A stretch of DNA of 64,000 nt from CAVTPD01 sp963736575 (GTDB taxonomy: Bacteria; Bacteroidota; Bacteroidia; Cytophagales; JAAEPT01): contig CAVTPD010000001.1 in the NCBI GenBank assembly GCA_963736575.1, positions 1,302,001 to 1,366,000 of the forward strand. Direction: 5' to 3'. The notes below the pieces were generated by a model, which searched no databases, was not told the DNA's origin, and was given only the letters and a program-made list of their open reading frames with translations. Every line of letters starts with the position of its first letter. Positions within the stretch are counted from its first letter, which is position 1. This document shows positions 19,424-29,239 of this stretch, piece after piece. The position numbers and the translations under genes are program-made.

Positions 19424-19450
19424 AAAAAAGCCTCCCATAGAGGAGGCTTT
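19424..19450 (-). terminator. Intrinsic terminator of the PDH E2 gene
   Basis: AAAGCCTCC (19427-19435) pairs with GGAGGCTTT (19442-19450) around a 6-base loop; reading leftward the stem is followed by T6 before a G. It lies 25 bases after the E2 stop. Confidence 0.88.
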
Positions 19451-19474
19451 ATATATTCAGAATTTAAAGAATGC

Positions 19475-21100
19475 TTAGATTAAGATTCTAACTGGGTCTT
19501 CCATTAAACCTTTTAAGGTTTGTAAGAAAGCAGCACCAATAGCACCGTCAACAGATCTGTGGTCACAAGTTAAGGTTACTTTCATAACATTACCCGCTAC
19601 AACTTGCCCGTCTTTTACAACTGGTACTTGTTTAATACCGCCAACTGCTAAAATACAAGAAGCAGGAGGGTTAATAATAGAAGTAAATTCTTCTATACCA
19701 AACATACCTAAGTTAGAGATGGTAAAGGTAGAGCCCGACATTTCATCACCAGAAAGCTTTTTGTTTTTCGCTTTTCCTACCATGTCTTTAACACTTGCAG
19801 AAATTTGTGAAAGTGACATAGCGTCTGTGTGTTTAATTACAGGAACTACTAAGCCTTCGTTGATAGCAACAGCCACACCAATATGTACATGGTCTGCTTG
19901 TTTAATTACATCATTATTTACTTGTGAGTTCACCATTGGATGTTTTTTCAATGCTGAAGCACAAGCTTTAACTACCATGTCGTTGAAAGAAATCTTCACT
20001 TCAGAAATTTCGTTCATAGATTTTCTGGCTGCCATAGCTTTTTCCATGTCAATATCCATGGTTAAGTAGAAATGAGGCGCGCCAAATTGACTGCTGTTAA
20101 GGTTTTTAGCAATGGCTTTACGCATTCCGTTCATAGGAATTTCTGTAAAGTTTTCTACACCAACAGCAACAACACCTGCACTTGCCGCCGGAGCAGCAGA
20201 AGGAGTGAAGCTTTCTACATCTTCTTTTATTACTCTGCCATTTGGCCCAGAACCTGAGATGTTGGCTAAGTTGTATCCTTTTTCTTCGGCTAATTTTTTA
20301 GCTAATGGCGAAGCTTTCACTTTAGCACCAGTTGAAGCTGCGGAAGTGTTTTTAGCAGCAGGCGCAGCAGGAGTGGCCGCTTTCGGTGCTTCTTGTTTTG
20401 CAGCAGGCGCTGGCGCAGCAGCTTCTGCTTTTGGTTCTTCTTTAGCAGAAGAATCATTTGCTTGTTCCGCTTTTAATAATGTTTCCCAGTCGGCACCTTT
20501 AGCACCAACAATAGCTAAAACACCATCAATTACTACAGAACCACCTTCTTCGGCACCTAAATATAATATAGTACCCGAATTGAATGATTCATATTCCATA
20601 GTGGCTTTATCGGTTTCGATTTCAGCCATTAATTCATTTTCTGTAACATCATCACCTACTTTCTTATGCCAAGCCGCAATAACACCTTCAGTCATGGTAT
20701 CACTCATTTTTGGCATACGAACGATTTCGGCATCAATACCGCTGGTATCAATTTTTTCAGTAGGGGCAGAAGCAGCTTCCTCTTTTTTAGGAGCTTCTTC
20801 TTTAGTTTCGGCAGCAGGGATAGATGCACCAGCGCCGCTAATTAGCGCAGAAATATCTTCACCTTCTTCACCTACAATGGCTAAAAGACCATCTACAGGA
20901 ACACTTTCGCCTTCGCCAGCGCCAAGGTAAAGTACCGTACCGTCGTTGTACGATTCATATTCCATAGTAGCTTTGTCGGTTTCTATTTCAGCCATAAGCT
21001 CACCCGACTCCACTTTATCTCCAACTTTTTTATGCCATGCCGCGATTGTACCTTCTGTCATGGTATCGCTCATTTTAGGCATGCTAACAATCTCAGCCAT
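19475..21100 (-). CDS. pdhC: Pyruvate dehydrogenase complex E2, dihydrolipoamide acetyltransferase
   Basis: The 541-residue E2 core enzyme transfers acetyl groups from lipoamide to CoA. Two N-terminal lipoyl domains are present (about residues 1-78 and 122-205), each with the lipoylated Lys in ETDKATMEYES, separated by Ala/Pro/Lys-rich linkers. A peripheral subunit-binding domain follows (KASPLAKKLAEEKGYNL), then the catalytic domain ending in CDHRSVDGAIGAAFL with the His-x-x-x-Asp-Gly motif. E1 and E3 genes are not in view. It is monocistronic between its own consensus promoter and a strong terminator. Confidence 0.95.
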   Translation of the reverse strand: MAEIVSMPKMSDTMTEGTIAAWHKKVGDKVESGELMAEIETDKATMEYESYNDGTVLYLGAGEGESVPVDGLLAIVGEEGEDISALISGAGASIPAAETKEEAPKKEEAASAPTEKIDTSGIDAEIVRMPKMSDTMTEGVIAAWHKKVGDDVTENELMAEIETDKATMEYESFNSGTILYLGAEEGGSVVIDGVLAIVGAKGADWETLLKAEQANDSSAKEEPKAEAAAPAPAAKQEAPKAATPAAPAAKNTSAASTGAKVKASPLAKKLAEEKGYNLANISGSGPNGRVIKEDVESFTPSAAPAASAGVVAVGVENFTEIPMNGMRKAIAKNLNSSQFGAPHFYLTMDIDMEKAMAARKSMNEISEVKISFNDMVVKACASALKKHPMVNSQVNNDVIKQADHVHIGVAVAINEGLVVPVIKHTDAMSLSQISASVKDMVGKAKNKKLSGDEMSGSTFTISNLGMFGIEEFTSIINPPASCILAVGGIKQVPVVKDGQVVAGNVMKVTLTCDHRSVDGAIGAAFLQTLKGLMEDPVRILI

Positions 21101-21133
21101 ATATTAAAGAATTTTATATCCGTTAAAACCGTT

Positions 21134-21164
21134 CAAAAATAGTTACTATAACTCATTTAACAAA
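21134..21164 (-). promoter_or_regulatory. Full Bacteroidota-type promoter of the E2 gene
   Basis: Reading leftward, TTTG (21161-21164) is followed by exactly 19 bases and TATTTTTG (21134-21141). This is an exact match to the TTTG-N19-TAnnTTTG primary sigma consensus. Expected transcription start is about 25 bases before the ATG at 21100. Confidence 0.7.
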
Positions 21165-21211
21165 TTCGTAAATTGTAAATAGAGGGTAAAACTATTGTAA
21201 TTATTCAAGAA

Positions 21212-23212
21212 CTATTTTTTTAGTTTGTTTAATTCGTCTTCTAATCGCTTAATTATCTCTTGCGATTGGTCACCTTCTTTTTTTAGTTCATCAATTTTAG
21301 ACTGTAAGTCTTTTTGTTGATCTTTTAGTTCAACTTCTTTCTTTCTTAGGGTTTCTGTAATGTTTCTGGATTCTTGAAGCAACATTATAGTATGTTCTGA
21401 AGTTTTTGCTGATAGAACAGCTGAAGCAATACCTTCTGTTACTTTTTCTATAAAGTCTAGTTTGTATTCTTCTAATTCATCAAATGCAGCCAGCTCAAGT
21501 ACACCGTAAATTTCTTGATTTACAAGTAAAGGAGCAAATATTATATGTAGGGCCGAGGCTTCTCCTAATCCAGATTTAATTTTAATGCTGTCTATTGGGT
21601 GGTCTTTAATATAGATAAGCTCTTTTTCTAAAGCACATTGACCTACCAAGCCTTGCCCTAGTTTAAAGGTTGTAACAGCCCCGCCTTCTTCCGAAAGATC
21701 AAAACCATAGGTAGCCATTAAATCAAATTCGGTTTCGTAACTGCCTAAATCCAATCCTTTTTCCCGTATTCGTTTAATTACATAAAGCCCGCCGTGTTGT
21801 ATTCCTAAGTATTTAACCAAGCTAGAAATAAAGGCTTGGCAAGTAGCTTTTAAGTTTTCGTTGTTTTTACGAATGATTTCTGCGTGCAGGGCTAAACCTT
21901 CCGTTACCCATTTACGTTTTTCGTTTTCCTTTTCTATGCTCACCAAACTGTCTCGCATAGAAACTAAGGAACGGCTTAATACATCTTCGCCTTTATCGTA
22001 ATCAAAGGGGGCATTTAAATCACCTTGACCAATACGCTGTGAGAATTCTGTAGAGTGTTTTAAACGCGTTACCAAGTTGTTCATGGCTTGCGTAGTTTCT
22101 TTAATCTCATCTACGTTTTCATAATATACTTCTTCTGGAAAATTACCTTTAGAAAGGTTAATCATGTTGTCCCGAATATCTATAATTGGACGTAAGAATT
22201 TTTTAACAAAAATAGATACAAATATTATAGAGAAGAATATGATAGAGAAACATAAAAATGTTACCAATATTCTTAAATACAGAATAGATTTAAAGGAGTC
22301 TTCGTGATTAATTTTTGTTACAATTCCCCAATTTATGCCAGGTATGTAACTCCATGCTGCATCTACTAGTGTTTTGTCATAATCCAAAATTTCGGTAGCA
22401 AAACCCGTTTCTTTTTTAGAACTCTTTTGGGCGGGTTCAGAATACGGTTCTCCTAGTTTTACAGAGAAATCTAAAACGTTTTGTTTTTTGTATTTAAGCG
22501 GACTTAAATAGTTAATCTTATTTTGGACTTTTTGTGTTATGTAGGACTCTCCGGTGGCTCCAAGCCCTGTAGAATCGGTTAAAATATCAAAAAGAGGTAA
22601 CACACTAATTTCACACGCTAAAATACCAACGGCTTTGTTGTTGGCATTTCTGATAGGTGCCATAGCGGTCATATAATATTCATCGTTATGGAATTGTGGG
22701 CGGAAAATGTCTGTAAAAACTATTCCGGTACGTGCTTCAATAAAGAATGAATTGTCTAAGCTAAATAACTCTTGATCTTGGTTTTTTAAATAACTTACAG
22801 AGTTGGTTTCGTAGATTTTTTCCCCTTTAAGGGTAACCACCATTATACGGTTGAATTTGTAACTTTCCTTTAACGTTTTAAGGTTTTCGTGTAAAAGGTT
22901 AAAATAAATAGGATCTAATGTTACTAACGAATCTTGGTGAGTGCTTTGGTGGGTACGTATATAGTCTTCTAAAATAAATTTTAGATCTTTTGATTTGTCA
23001 ATGAAATCAAAACTGCTCTGAATTTTATCAAAATAGTCTTCTATTTTATCCTTTTTAAGATCGTTGATTAAGTGCAGTTTTTCAGAAATTCTTTTTAATA
23101 GCTCAGACTTACTGGCATTGAAAGAGATATACCCCATCAGTGTCATAGTACTGACCAGCAAAAAAGTAATATAGATAATTAGTTTTACTCCTAATTTTAA
23201 CTTTCCGAACAA
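21212..23212 (-). CDS. Membrane sensor: dCache-like, HAMP, GAF, coiled coil; no output domain
   Basis: The 666-residue protein begins at a TTG (there is a stop just upstream and no nearby ATG). One TM segment (about 8-29), a periplasmic dCache-like sensor (about 35-300), a second TM (about 305-330) and a HAMP domain (LRPIIDIRDNMINLSKGNF) lead to a cytosolic GAF domain (about 450-600, with FDLSEEGGAVTTFKLGQGLVG) and a final Lys/Glu-rich coiled coil. There is no kinase, cyclase or MCP output. It may signal through a partner or belong to the class of adenylate cyclase-less GAF sensors common in Cytophagia. Confidence 0.82.
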   Translation of the reverse strand: MFGKLKLGVKLIIYITFLLVSTMTLMGYISFNASKSELLKRISEKLHLINDLKKDKIEDYFDKIQSSFDFIDKSKDLKFILEDYIRTHQSTHQDSLVTLDPIYFNLLHENLKTLKESYKFNRIMVVTLKGEKIYETNSVSYLKNQDQELFSLDNSFFIEARTGIVFTDIFRPQFHNDEYYMTAMAPIRNANNKAVGILACEISVLPLFDILTDSTGLGATGESYITQKVQNKINYLSPLKYKKQNVLDFSVKLGEPYSEPAQKSSKKETGFATEILDYDKTLVDAAWSYIPGINWGIVTKINHEDSFKSILYLRILVTFLCFSIIFFSIIFVSIFVKKFLRPIIDIRDNMINLSKGNFPEEVYYENVDEIKETTQAMNNLVTRLKHSTEFSQRIGQGDLNAPFDYDKGEDVLSRSLVSMRDSLVSIEKENEKRKWVTEGLALHAEIIRKNNENLKATCQAFISSLVKYLGIQHGGLYVIKRIREKGLDLGSYETEFDLMATYGFDLSEEGGAVTTFKLGQGLVGQCALEKELIYIKDHPIDSIKIKSGLGEASALHIIFAPLLVNQEIYGVLELAAFDELEEYKLDFIEKVTEGIASAVLSAKTSEHTIMLLQESRNITETLRKKEVELKDQQKDLQSKIDELKKEGDQSQEIIKRLEDELNKLKK

Positions 23213-23246
23213 GACCTATTAATTTGATTTTAGAGCAAATCCTAAG

Positions 23247-24512
23247 TTAATCGATTAAATCAATTTCTCTAAACTTCTGCAACAGCAATTTAGAATTATA
23301 CATTTCTAGAGCACAATTTTTTGTATGCACTAAAAAGTTATTGGCTGCCATTTCTATGTCTTGGTTGGGGTAAAAATTATCTCTGCTAAAGTGTACAAAC
23401 TTCATGGCCATAAAGGCATTAAACCATCTAAAAAAACGGTTTCTAAAAGTGTTTAATTGATTAACGTGTCTGTTGATTTCGGGTATTACTCTTTCAAAAT
23501 TATGTTCGGTTAGAAAAGAAGCAATGCTTTGTGGCAATTCTTGTAACATAATGCCAAGGTCTTTATTTTCTATTCTGAAAAAAGAATCGGTTTGTTCTAG
23601 AAATAACTTTAGGTCTTTAAAAGTCTGAAGGTGATAGGTTGATGGAATTTTATGATCTATTAGGTGGTCACTCACTGCTTTACCCGTACCAAAAGGAACA
23701 CGGTTAGAGATTCTAGGTGACGGAATTACTTTGGTGGTCTTAATTTCACCAAAGGTATCTTTGTCTATGTATTTCTGAAGAAAATAGAAATCCTCGCCGG
23801 CTTTGCGTTTGTTCATTCCCCCTTCTTTTTGGTAAGCGGAACTTCTAACCGCCATGCTGGAACCAATAGTTTGATAAGCAGAAGGCAAACCAGACCATTT
23901 TAAGGCATTTATATAATAACGTAAATGCAATTCGTACAAGGTAATGGAATTGTATATTTCTTCTGCAAAGTAGTCTCCTTCTAAAGGGTGCTCAAAATGG
24001 AGTCCAAAAGCTTCTTTCTCAGGCTGAAGAGAAAACTGTTTTTCTATTTCTAAAAAGTAATTTTCTTCACAAAGGCTGTCAGAGTCGAAACAGACAATAA
24101 TTCCATCTTGTTTTTTGGAATCAATAAAACGTCTAACAGCTTCGTCCATCCCAATTTTACGTGCCAAACCAACGCCAGCGTGTTTTTTGGGTAAATCGTT
24201 AAAAAATAAAGGGTAGAATTTTAGTTCATCGGAACTGTTAGCTTCTGCCCAAGTTTGTAATGCTTCATACGTTGTTTGGTTGTTTTTTCTGATTTCCTCG
24301 GGTGCATTTTCGGCATTATTCACCACAATAATTACTTCTACCGCAACTTTCGGAAGTTGGGCATGTAGTAAACTTAGTAAAGAGGACAGAACATTGGGTT
24401 CATTAAAGCACGGAATTACTAGCACCATACCCAAATTATGGTTTGGTGTAGTGTCTATGTTTTTCCGTGTAAAAGAATAACGTTCTAAATAAAAATTTTT
24501 AATGTCTATCAT
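23247..24512 (-). CDS. Family 2-type glycosyltransferase
   Basis: The 421-residue protein has a GT-A fold start (LVIPCFNEPNVLSSLLSLL), a DxD-like motif in VCFDSDSLCEENYF and a C-terminal helical region. The ATG at 24512 overlaps the PdxH stop as ATGA, which decides the start; a Met eight codons upstream would lie within pdxH. There are no membrane segments. Sugar donor and acceptor are unknown. The tight coupling to pdxH is probably just operon packing. Confidence 0.8.
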   Translation of the reverse strand: MIDIKNFYLERYSFTRKNIDTTPNHNLGMVLVIPCFNEPNVLSSLLSLLHAQLPKVAVEVIIVVNNAENAPEEIRKNNQTTYEALQTWAEANSSDELKFYPLFFNDLPKKHAGVGLARKIGMDEAVRRFIDSKKQDGIIVCFDSDSLCEENYFLEIEKQFSLQPEKEAFGLHFEHPLEGDYFAEEIYNSITLYELHLRYYINALKWSGLPSAYQTIGSSMAVRSSAYQKEGGMNKRKAGEDFYFLQKYIDKDTFGEIKTTKVIPSPRISNRVPFGTGKAVSDHLIDHKIPSTYHLQTFKDLKLFLEQTDSFFRIENKDLGIMLQELPQSIASFLTEHNFERVIPEINRHVNQLNTFRNRFFRWFNAFMAMKFVHFSRDNFYPNQDIEMAANNFLVHTKNCALEMYNSKLLLQKFREIDLID

Positions 24513-25138
24513 GGAGCCAACCGAACAATAACCCAATTACCGTCTATTAATTCATACTGAATACGGTCATGGATACGAAATTCGCCGCCTTGCCAGAATT
24601 CGATTTTAAAAGCAGAAAGAATATAACCTCCCCAATGTTTGGGTCTTTTAATGTTTTCGGGTTGTTTTTTAAGCAGGTTAAATTTTTCTACCAAAACCTC
24701 TCTGTTTTCAACTGCACTACTTTGGTCCGAAATAATGGCGCCCATTTGGCTGCCCTCTGGTCTAGAATTAAAATAAGCTTCGGATGCTTCTTCGCTTACT
24801 TTAGTAACGCTACCTAAAATACGTACTTGTCGTTCTAATTCTGGCCAAAAGAAAGAAAGCGCTGCTTTAGGATTGCTGTCCAATTCTTTTCCTTTATGGC
24901 TGTTGTAGTTGGTAAAAAAGGTAAACCCATCGTAGTTTACGTCTTTAAGTAAAACAATTCGGGCATCGGGTTGTCCGTCTTTATCGGCCGTAGAAAGCGT
25001 CATGGCAGTAGGTTCTGTACTGCAATGGCTAAGGGCATCTTTTAACCAGTTATTAAATTGATCTATAGGGTTTGCGAAAACGCTGCTTTTATTCAGCTTC
25101 CCTTTTTTATATTCGTTTCTAATATCTTGTAGATTCAT
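24509..25138 (-). CDS. pdxH: Pyridoxamine 5'-phosphate oxidase
   Basis: The FMN enzyme oxidises pyridoxine or pyridoxamine phosphate to PLP. The 209-residue sequence shows the family blocks TADKDGQPDARIVLLK, FFTNYNSHKGKEL, ALSFFWPELERQVRI and the C-terminal GGEFRIHDRIQYE, ending in RLAP as most PdxH proteins do. It would supply cofactor to PLP enzymes such as the oxoamine synthase in this window. It is the first gene of a two-gene leftward unit. Confidence 0.96.
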   Translation of the reverse strand: MNLQDIRNEYKKGKLNKSSVFANPIDQFNNWLKDALSHCSTEPTAMTLSTADKDGQPDARIVLLKDVNYDGFTFFTNYNSHKGKELDSNPKAALSFFWPELERQVRILGSVTKVSEEASEAYFNSRPEGSQMGAIISDQSSAVENREVLVEKFNLLKKQPENIKRPKHWGGYILSAFKIEFWQGGEFRIHDRIQYELIDGNWVIVRLAP

Positions 25139-25343
25139 AGAATAATTCTGTAGAAGGTTAAATCAATTTTAAACTTTCCAAAAGCTTATTTTATAACACC
25201 AATTAAAACCGTTTTACTAAACTTAATGGGTTGAAACTTTTGGGAAGTTAACGACAATAATCTTAATGAGGATAAAAATAAGCTCTATTTAAGAGTTGAA
25301 AAAACTTAAATCTTATCTAAAAACATGATAAATTTCACTTTCT

Positions 25344-25964
25344 ATGTATATCCACCACTTCGATAGAAAGTTTCAACTATTTTATCCTTCGCTTACATGG
25401 CGAATAAAGGACCAGAAGAGTATTTACTTAACTTTTGACGACGGTCCAATTCCAGAAGTAACCCATTGGGTTTTAAATACCTTATCCGAATTTAATGCAA
25501 AAGCTACTTTTTTTTGTGTGGGCGAAAACATTAAAAAACATCCAGAAGTATTTAAAAGCGTATTAGCAGAAGGCCATTCGGTAGGGAATCATACTCAAAA
25601 CCATTACAACGGAAGAAGGTATTCTTTTCGGGAATATATAGAAAACATAAACGCGTGTGATGTGCAGTTAGGAACTCACAATCCGCTTAAGTTGTTTAGA
25701 CCACCTTACGGAAGAATGACTTACCAGCAATTGCAATACGTGAAAAAAAACTATAAAACCATTATGTGGGAAGTATTAACAGCCGATTTTGACCCAGCTC
25801 TTCCGGCAGAAACATGCCTTCAAAAAAGTATTAAATACACCAAAGCAGGCAGTATTGTGCTTTTTCATGACAGTATAAAATCTATTGAAAAACTGAAAAT
25901 TGTACTGCCCAAGTATTTAAAACACTTTTCAGATTTAGGCTTTCAGTTTAAAGCAATTGTATGA
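25344..25964 (+). CDS. Polysaccharide deacetylase (NodB homology, CE4) family
   Basis: A 206-residue single-domain CE4 protein. Metal and catalytic motifs are clear: LTFDDGPIP (catalytic Asp and metal Asp), HSVGNHTQNH (metal His pair) and RPPYGR. No signal peptide is seen. It probably deacetylates an N-acetylated sugar of an envelope polysaccharide or a precursor. Its stop overlaps the start of the following glycosyltransferase gene (ATGA-like), consistent with a joint role in cell-surface glycan synthesis. Confidence 0.9.
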   Translation: MYIHHFDRKFQLFYPSLTWRIKDQKSIYLTFDDGPIPEVTHWVLNTLSEFNAKATFFCVGENIKKHPEVFKSVLAEGHSVGNHTQNHYNGRRYSFREYIENINACDVQLGTHNPLKLFRPPYGRMTYQQLQYVKKNYKTIMWEVLTADFDPALPAETCLQKSIKYTKAGSIVLFHDSIKSIEKLKIVLPKYLKHFSDLGFQFKAIV

Positions 25965-27041
25965 TAGGCTGGGGAATATTATCACTCACATTCTTTCTAT
26001 TTACTTTTTATGGACTTTCTAAAAAACGAAGTCTATCCGTTTCGGAAGATAAAAAATGGCCCTTTGTTTCTGTTTTAATCGCTGTACGAAACGAAGAAGA
26101 GAACCTTCCTTACCTCTTTAAAAGTTTAGAACAACTTGATTACCCCAGTGATAAGCTAGAAATTCTATTTGGCAACGATGCTTCGGAAGACGAAACTTTA
26201 CTATTGCTAGAAAATTACCAATCTAAATTTCAGGTTCAACTAATTTCGGTAGAAGAAAAGGAAGAAAGCTGCGGACCTAAAGGTGGTGTTTTGCAAGTTT
26301 TAAGCCAACAAGCGCAAGGCGAATACTTATATTTTACGGATGCGGATGTCATGATTAATCCAAGCGTAATTAAAGCGTTGGTTTCCCGAAAAAAAGATTT
26401 GATAGGTGCGGTTACAGTACCAGAAAAGGGTTTTTGGGGAAGTTATGAAAAGATAGATTGGTTGTATAATTTCTTCTTGGTAGGTGTTTTAGCGCCGTAT
26501 AAAAAAACGGTAGCCATAATGGGAAACAACCTTATGGTTAATGCAGAAACTTTTAGAATAATAAGCGGATTTAAGAACAGTAAGATTCCTTTGGTAGAAG
26601 ATTATTCTTTACTTGAAAAAAATGCAACGACTTAAAAAAAACGTTGAGTTTTATTATTCCGAAGAAAGTACCAATCAAGTAAAAGCCGCGTCTTCTTTTA
26701 AAGAAATTGAACACCAAAGAATCCGCTGGGCAGTTGCCTTACGCGCAATACCCATACAATACAGTTTATTATATGTGTTTCTTATTATACTAGACTACAG
26801 CGTTATTTTAAACAGTTTAGTGCTTTCTATTGCTTTAGACTGGCGATTGATTTCTGGCTTGGGTTTTTGGTTGGTGCAATACCTATGTTTTTATGGTTTT
26901 AGTAAAAGGCTTAGTTTTGGCGTTGGAATATTAGAATTTCTAAAGTACAAACTATGTAACTTAGTTTTACTGCCGGTTTTTCTGGTATTATTAATTGTAA
27001 AAAGAAGCGTTACCTGGAAAGGAAGAAAATATGCCTATTGA
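25961..27041 (+). CDS. Membrane glycosyltransferase family 2, frameshifted in an A7 run
   Basis: The gene reads in two frames. The first (25961-26635) has an N-terminal TM, VAVRNEEENLPYLFKSL and the DxD-like YFTDADVMI; the second (from about 26613 to 27041) continues with QRIRWAVALRA (the Q-x-x-R-W motif of processive GT2 enzymes) and C-terminal TM segments. One A too many in the run at 26616-26622 explains the break: with six A the protein reads through as LLEKMQRLKK. About 359 residues when repaired. Probably a consensus error, as the rest is intact. Confidence 0.82.
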
Positions 27042-27804
27042 AATTATAGAAACCCACGCTCACATTTATTCCGCACAATTTGATGAAGACCGCAATGCGG
27101 CCATTGAAAGAGCTAAAAGTGAAGGCGTAAGTAAAATTTTAATGCCTAATGTAGATGTAGAGTCTATAGAGGTGTTGCATAAATCCGAAGAAAACTATCC
27201 GGGTTATTGCGTGGCTATGATGGGCTTGCACCCGTGTTCAGTAAAAGAAGATTATAAAGAACAGTTAGCTACCATTGAAGGCCATTTGAATAAGCGAAAA
27301 TACATAGCCGTTGGTGAAATTGGATTAGACTACTATTGGGATTTAAACTATAAAGAAGCACAAATAGATGCTTTTAAAACCCAAATAGAGTGGGGGATTG
27401 AACAAGATTTACCCATAGCTATACATTCTAGAGAAGCCAATGCAGATGTCATTAAAATTCTGAAAGAATATAAAGGAAGCGGTTTAAGAGGTGTTTTACA
27501 TTGTTTTAGTGGCAATGCCGAAGAAGCCAAAGAATTGGTAGAATTGGGGTTCTATTTAGGAATTGGCGGCGTATTAACTTTTAAGAATTCGGGATTAAAA
27601 GACGCCATTAGAGAGGTTGCACCTGAACATTTGCTATTAGAAACCGATTGCCCGTATTTGGCACCAATGCCCAACCGTGGGAAAAGAAACGAACCGAGCT
27701 TTATAAAATTTGTTTTACAGCATTTAAGTGAGCTTTATATGATGCATGAAAAGGAATTGGCTAAGATTACTACGCAGAATGCCAATGACTTATTTAAACT
27801 GTAA
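27031..27804 (+). CDS. TatD-family metal-dependent hydrolase/DNase
   Basis: The 257-residue TIM-barrel protein carries the family's metal-binding motifs: ETHAHIY near the start, GEIGLDYYW, AIHSREA, LHCFSG and ETDCPYLAP near the end. TatD enzymes act as 3'-5' exonucleases or D-aminoacyl-tRNA related hydrolases; the exact substrate cannot be told. The start overlaps the stop of the glycosyltransferase gene by eleven bases. Confidence 0.93.
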   Translation: MPIEIIETHAHIYSAQFDEDRNAAIERAKSEGVSKILMPNVDVESIEVLHKSEENYPGYCVAMMGLHPCSVKEDYKEQLATIEGHLNKRKYIAVGEIGLDYYWDLNYKEAQIDAFKTQIEWGIEQDLPIAIHSREANADVIKILKEYKGSGLRGVLHCFSGNAEEAKELVELGFYLGIGGVLTFKNSGLKDAIREVAPEHLLLETDCPYLAPMPNRGKRNEPSFIKFVLQHLSELYMMHEKELAKITTQNANDLFKL

Positions 27805-27887
27805 GCGGAAAACGAATATTTGTAATAATTTTAAATAAGCTTAGGCTTGTAATAAAGAAACATAAAACGTTATTTCGTGTGGTGTAT

Positions 27888-27974
27888 AGAGAGGTGGCCG
27901 AGTGGCTGAAGGCGCACGCCTGGAAAGCGTGTAGACGAGTGATCGTCTCGAGGGTTCGAATCCCTTCCTCTCTG
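27888..27974 (+). tRNA. tRNA-Ser (anticodon GGA)
   Basis: A complete class II tRNA: 7-bp acceptor stem (AGAGAGG with CCTCTCT), D arm GCCGAGTGGCTGAAGGC, anticodon stem CACGC/GCGTG with loop CTGGAAA giving anticodon GGA, a long variable arm and the T arm GGGTTCGAATCCC. The discriminator is G, as in serine tRNAs. CCA is not encoded. It reads UCC/UCU codons. Confidence 0.97.
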
Positions 27975-28000
27975 CTTTTGTATAAAACTGTTATAAAACT

Positions 28001-28819
28001 ATGAATACGATCAAAAGCATAATTTTTTCTCTACTAGTTATTTTAGGGACAAGTGTTTATGCAGACTCAACAGATGTAGCTAATACATCAGATTCAATTG
28101 CTCAAAAAGAAGTTGTTGAAGCTAAAGAAGAAAAATCTAAGCCCGTTATTGAAGCGGTAGAAGAAGTTGCACCTGTAGAACAAGAATCTATTCACCAGAT
28201 TATTAAAGATAAGTTTATTGAAGGTGGTGTGCTTTTTATGGGGATTGTACTTACTTGTTTAATCCTTGGTTTAGCCATTGCTATTGAACGTGTAATCACC
28301 ATTAACTTGGCTACCATCAATACTAAGAAATTCATTTCGGATGTAGATCAAGCCTTAAATACAGGTGGTGTAGAAAAAGCAAGAGACTTAAGCGCAAGAA
28401 CACCAGGTCCTGTAGCTTCCATCTATTCGCAAGGGTTTTCTAGAATTAAAGACGGCTTAGATGCGGTCGAAAAATCTATTGTAGCTTATGGTAGTGTAGA
28501 AATGGGTAAACTAGAGAAAGGACTTACTTGGGTTTCTTTGTTTATCTCACTAGCACCCATGTTAGGTTTTATGGGTACCGTAATTGGTATGATTGAAGCG
28601 TTTGATACGATTGAACAAGCAGAAGATATTAAGATTGACGAAGTAGCCAGCGGTATTAAAGTAGCCTTGTTAACTACAGTTGCAGGTCTAATTGTAGCGG
28701 TTATCCTACAAGTTTTCTATAACTACTTAGTAAGTAAAATAGATTCTTTAGTGAATCAAATGGAAGAAGCATCGGTTCTTTTAATAGACATGATTTCAGA
28801 CAAAGGACTTACTAAATAA
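28001..28819 (+). CDS. exbB: ExbB/TolQ/MotA proton-channel protein with N-terminal extension
   Basis: The 272-residue protein belongs to the MotA/TolQ/ExbB family that energises TonB or related systems. It begins with a signal peptide (core IIFSLLVILGTSVYA) and a Glu/Lys/Val-rich periplasmic stretch of about 45 residues before the first family TM (GGVLFMGIVLTCLILGLAIA), then the conserved cytoplasmic domain and the TM pair with GLTWVSLFISLAPMLGFMG and GLIVAVILQVFYNYLV. It leads a four-gene operon with two ExbD genes, so it probably powers outer-membrane transport. Confidence 0.9.
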   Translation: MNTIKSIIFSLLVILGTSVYADSTDVANTSDSIAQKEVVEAKEEKSKPVIEAVEEVAPVEQESIHQIIKDKFIEGGVLFMGIVLTCLILGLAIAIERVITINLATINTKKFISDVDQALNTGGVEKARDLSARTPGPVASIYSQGFSRIKDGLDAVEKSIVAYGSVEMGKLEKGLTWVSLFISLAPMLGFMGTVIGMIEAFDTIEQAEDIKIDEVASGIKVALLTTVAGLIVAVILQVFYNYLVSKIDSLVNQMEEASVLLIDMISDKGLTK

Positions 28820-28823
28820 AATT

Positions 28824-29237
28824 ATGTTAGAGAAATTCCAGAAATACGGACTATTAGTTTCTGTAGGAATTGCAGTAGCATGCATTCTTATTGCAGGACT
28901 AACGTACAACGCTTCGGGATCGGTAACGGCGTTTATCAATTCAGCCTACGTGTTTTTTGCAGTAGCGCTTGTTTTGGCTATTGCTTTACCCATCTATCAG
29001 TCTAAAGACAACCCTAAAGCCTTGCTAAAATCGGCTATTGGTGTTGCCGCTATTGTGTTATTATTTGGTGTTTCTTGGGGCATAGCTTCAGAGTATACAG
29101 CTAGTAATTTATCTAAAAATGTATCTCCTGAAAGTATAAAATTATCGGGTGCTATCATTACAACTACGTGGTTGTTTTTAGCCTTAGCAGTATTGGCTGT
29201 TTTATATACTGAAATCAAAACTTTAATTAAGAAATAA
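28824..29237 (+). CDS. Four-TM membrane protein between exbB and exbD (unknown function)
   Basis: A 137-residue protein with four likely TM helices (about residues 8-26, 36-56, 66-88 and 107-132) and short loops. I do not recognise a named family. Its place, five bases after exbB and two before exbD, indicates an accessory part of the proton-driven complex. Such small membrane genes are common in Bacteroidota exbBD operons. Role inferred only from context. Confidence 0.75.
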   Translation: MLEKFQKYGLLVSVGIAVACILIAGLTYNASGSVTAFINSAYVFFAVALVLAIALPIYQSKDNPKALLKSAIGVAAIVLLFGVSWGIASEYTASNLSKNVSPESIKLSGAIITTTWLFLALAVLAVLYTEIKTLIKK

Positions 29238-29239
29238 GC

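Noticed and set aside
20112..20930. Long antisense frame (272 residues) inside the E2 gene
   Set aside because: It is the shadow of the Ala-rich lipoyl and linker coding sequence, with no start context and composition mirroring pdhC.
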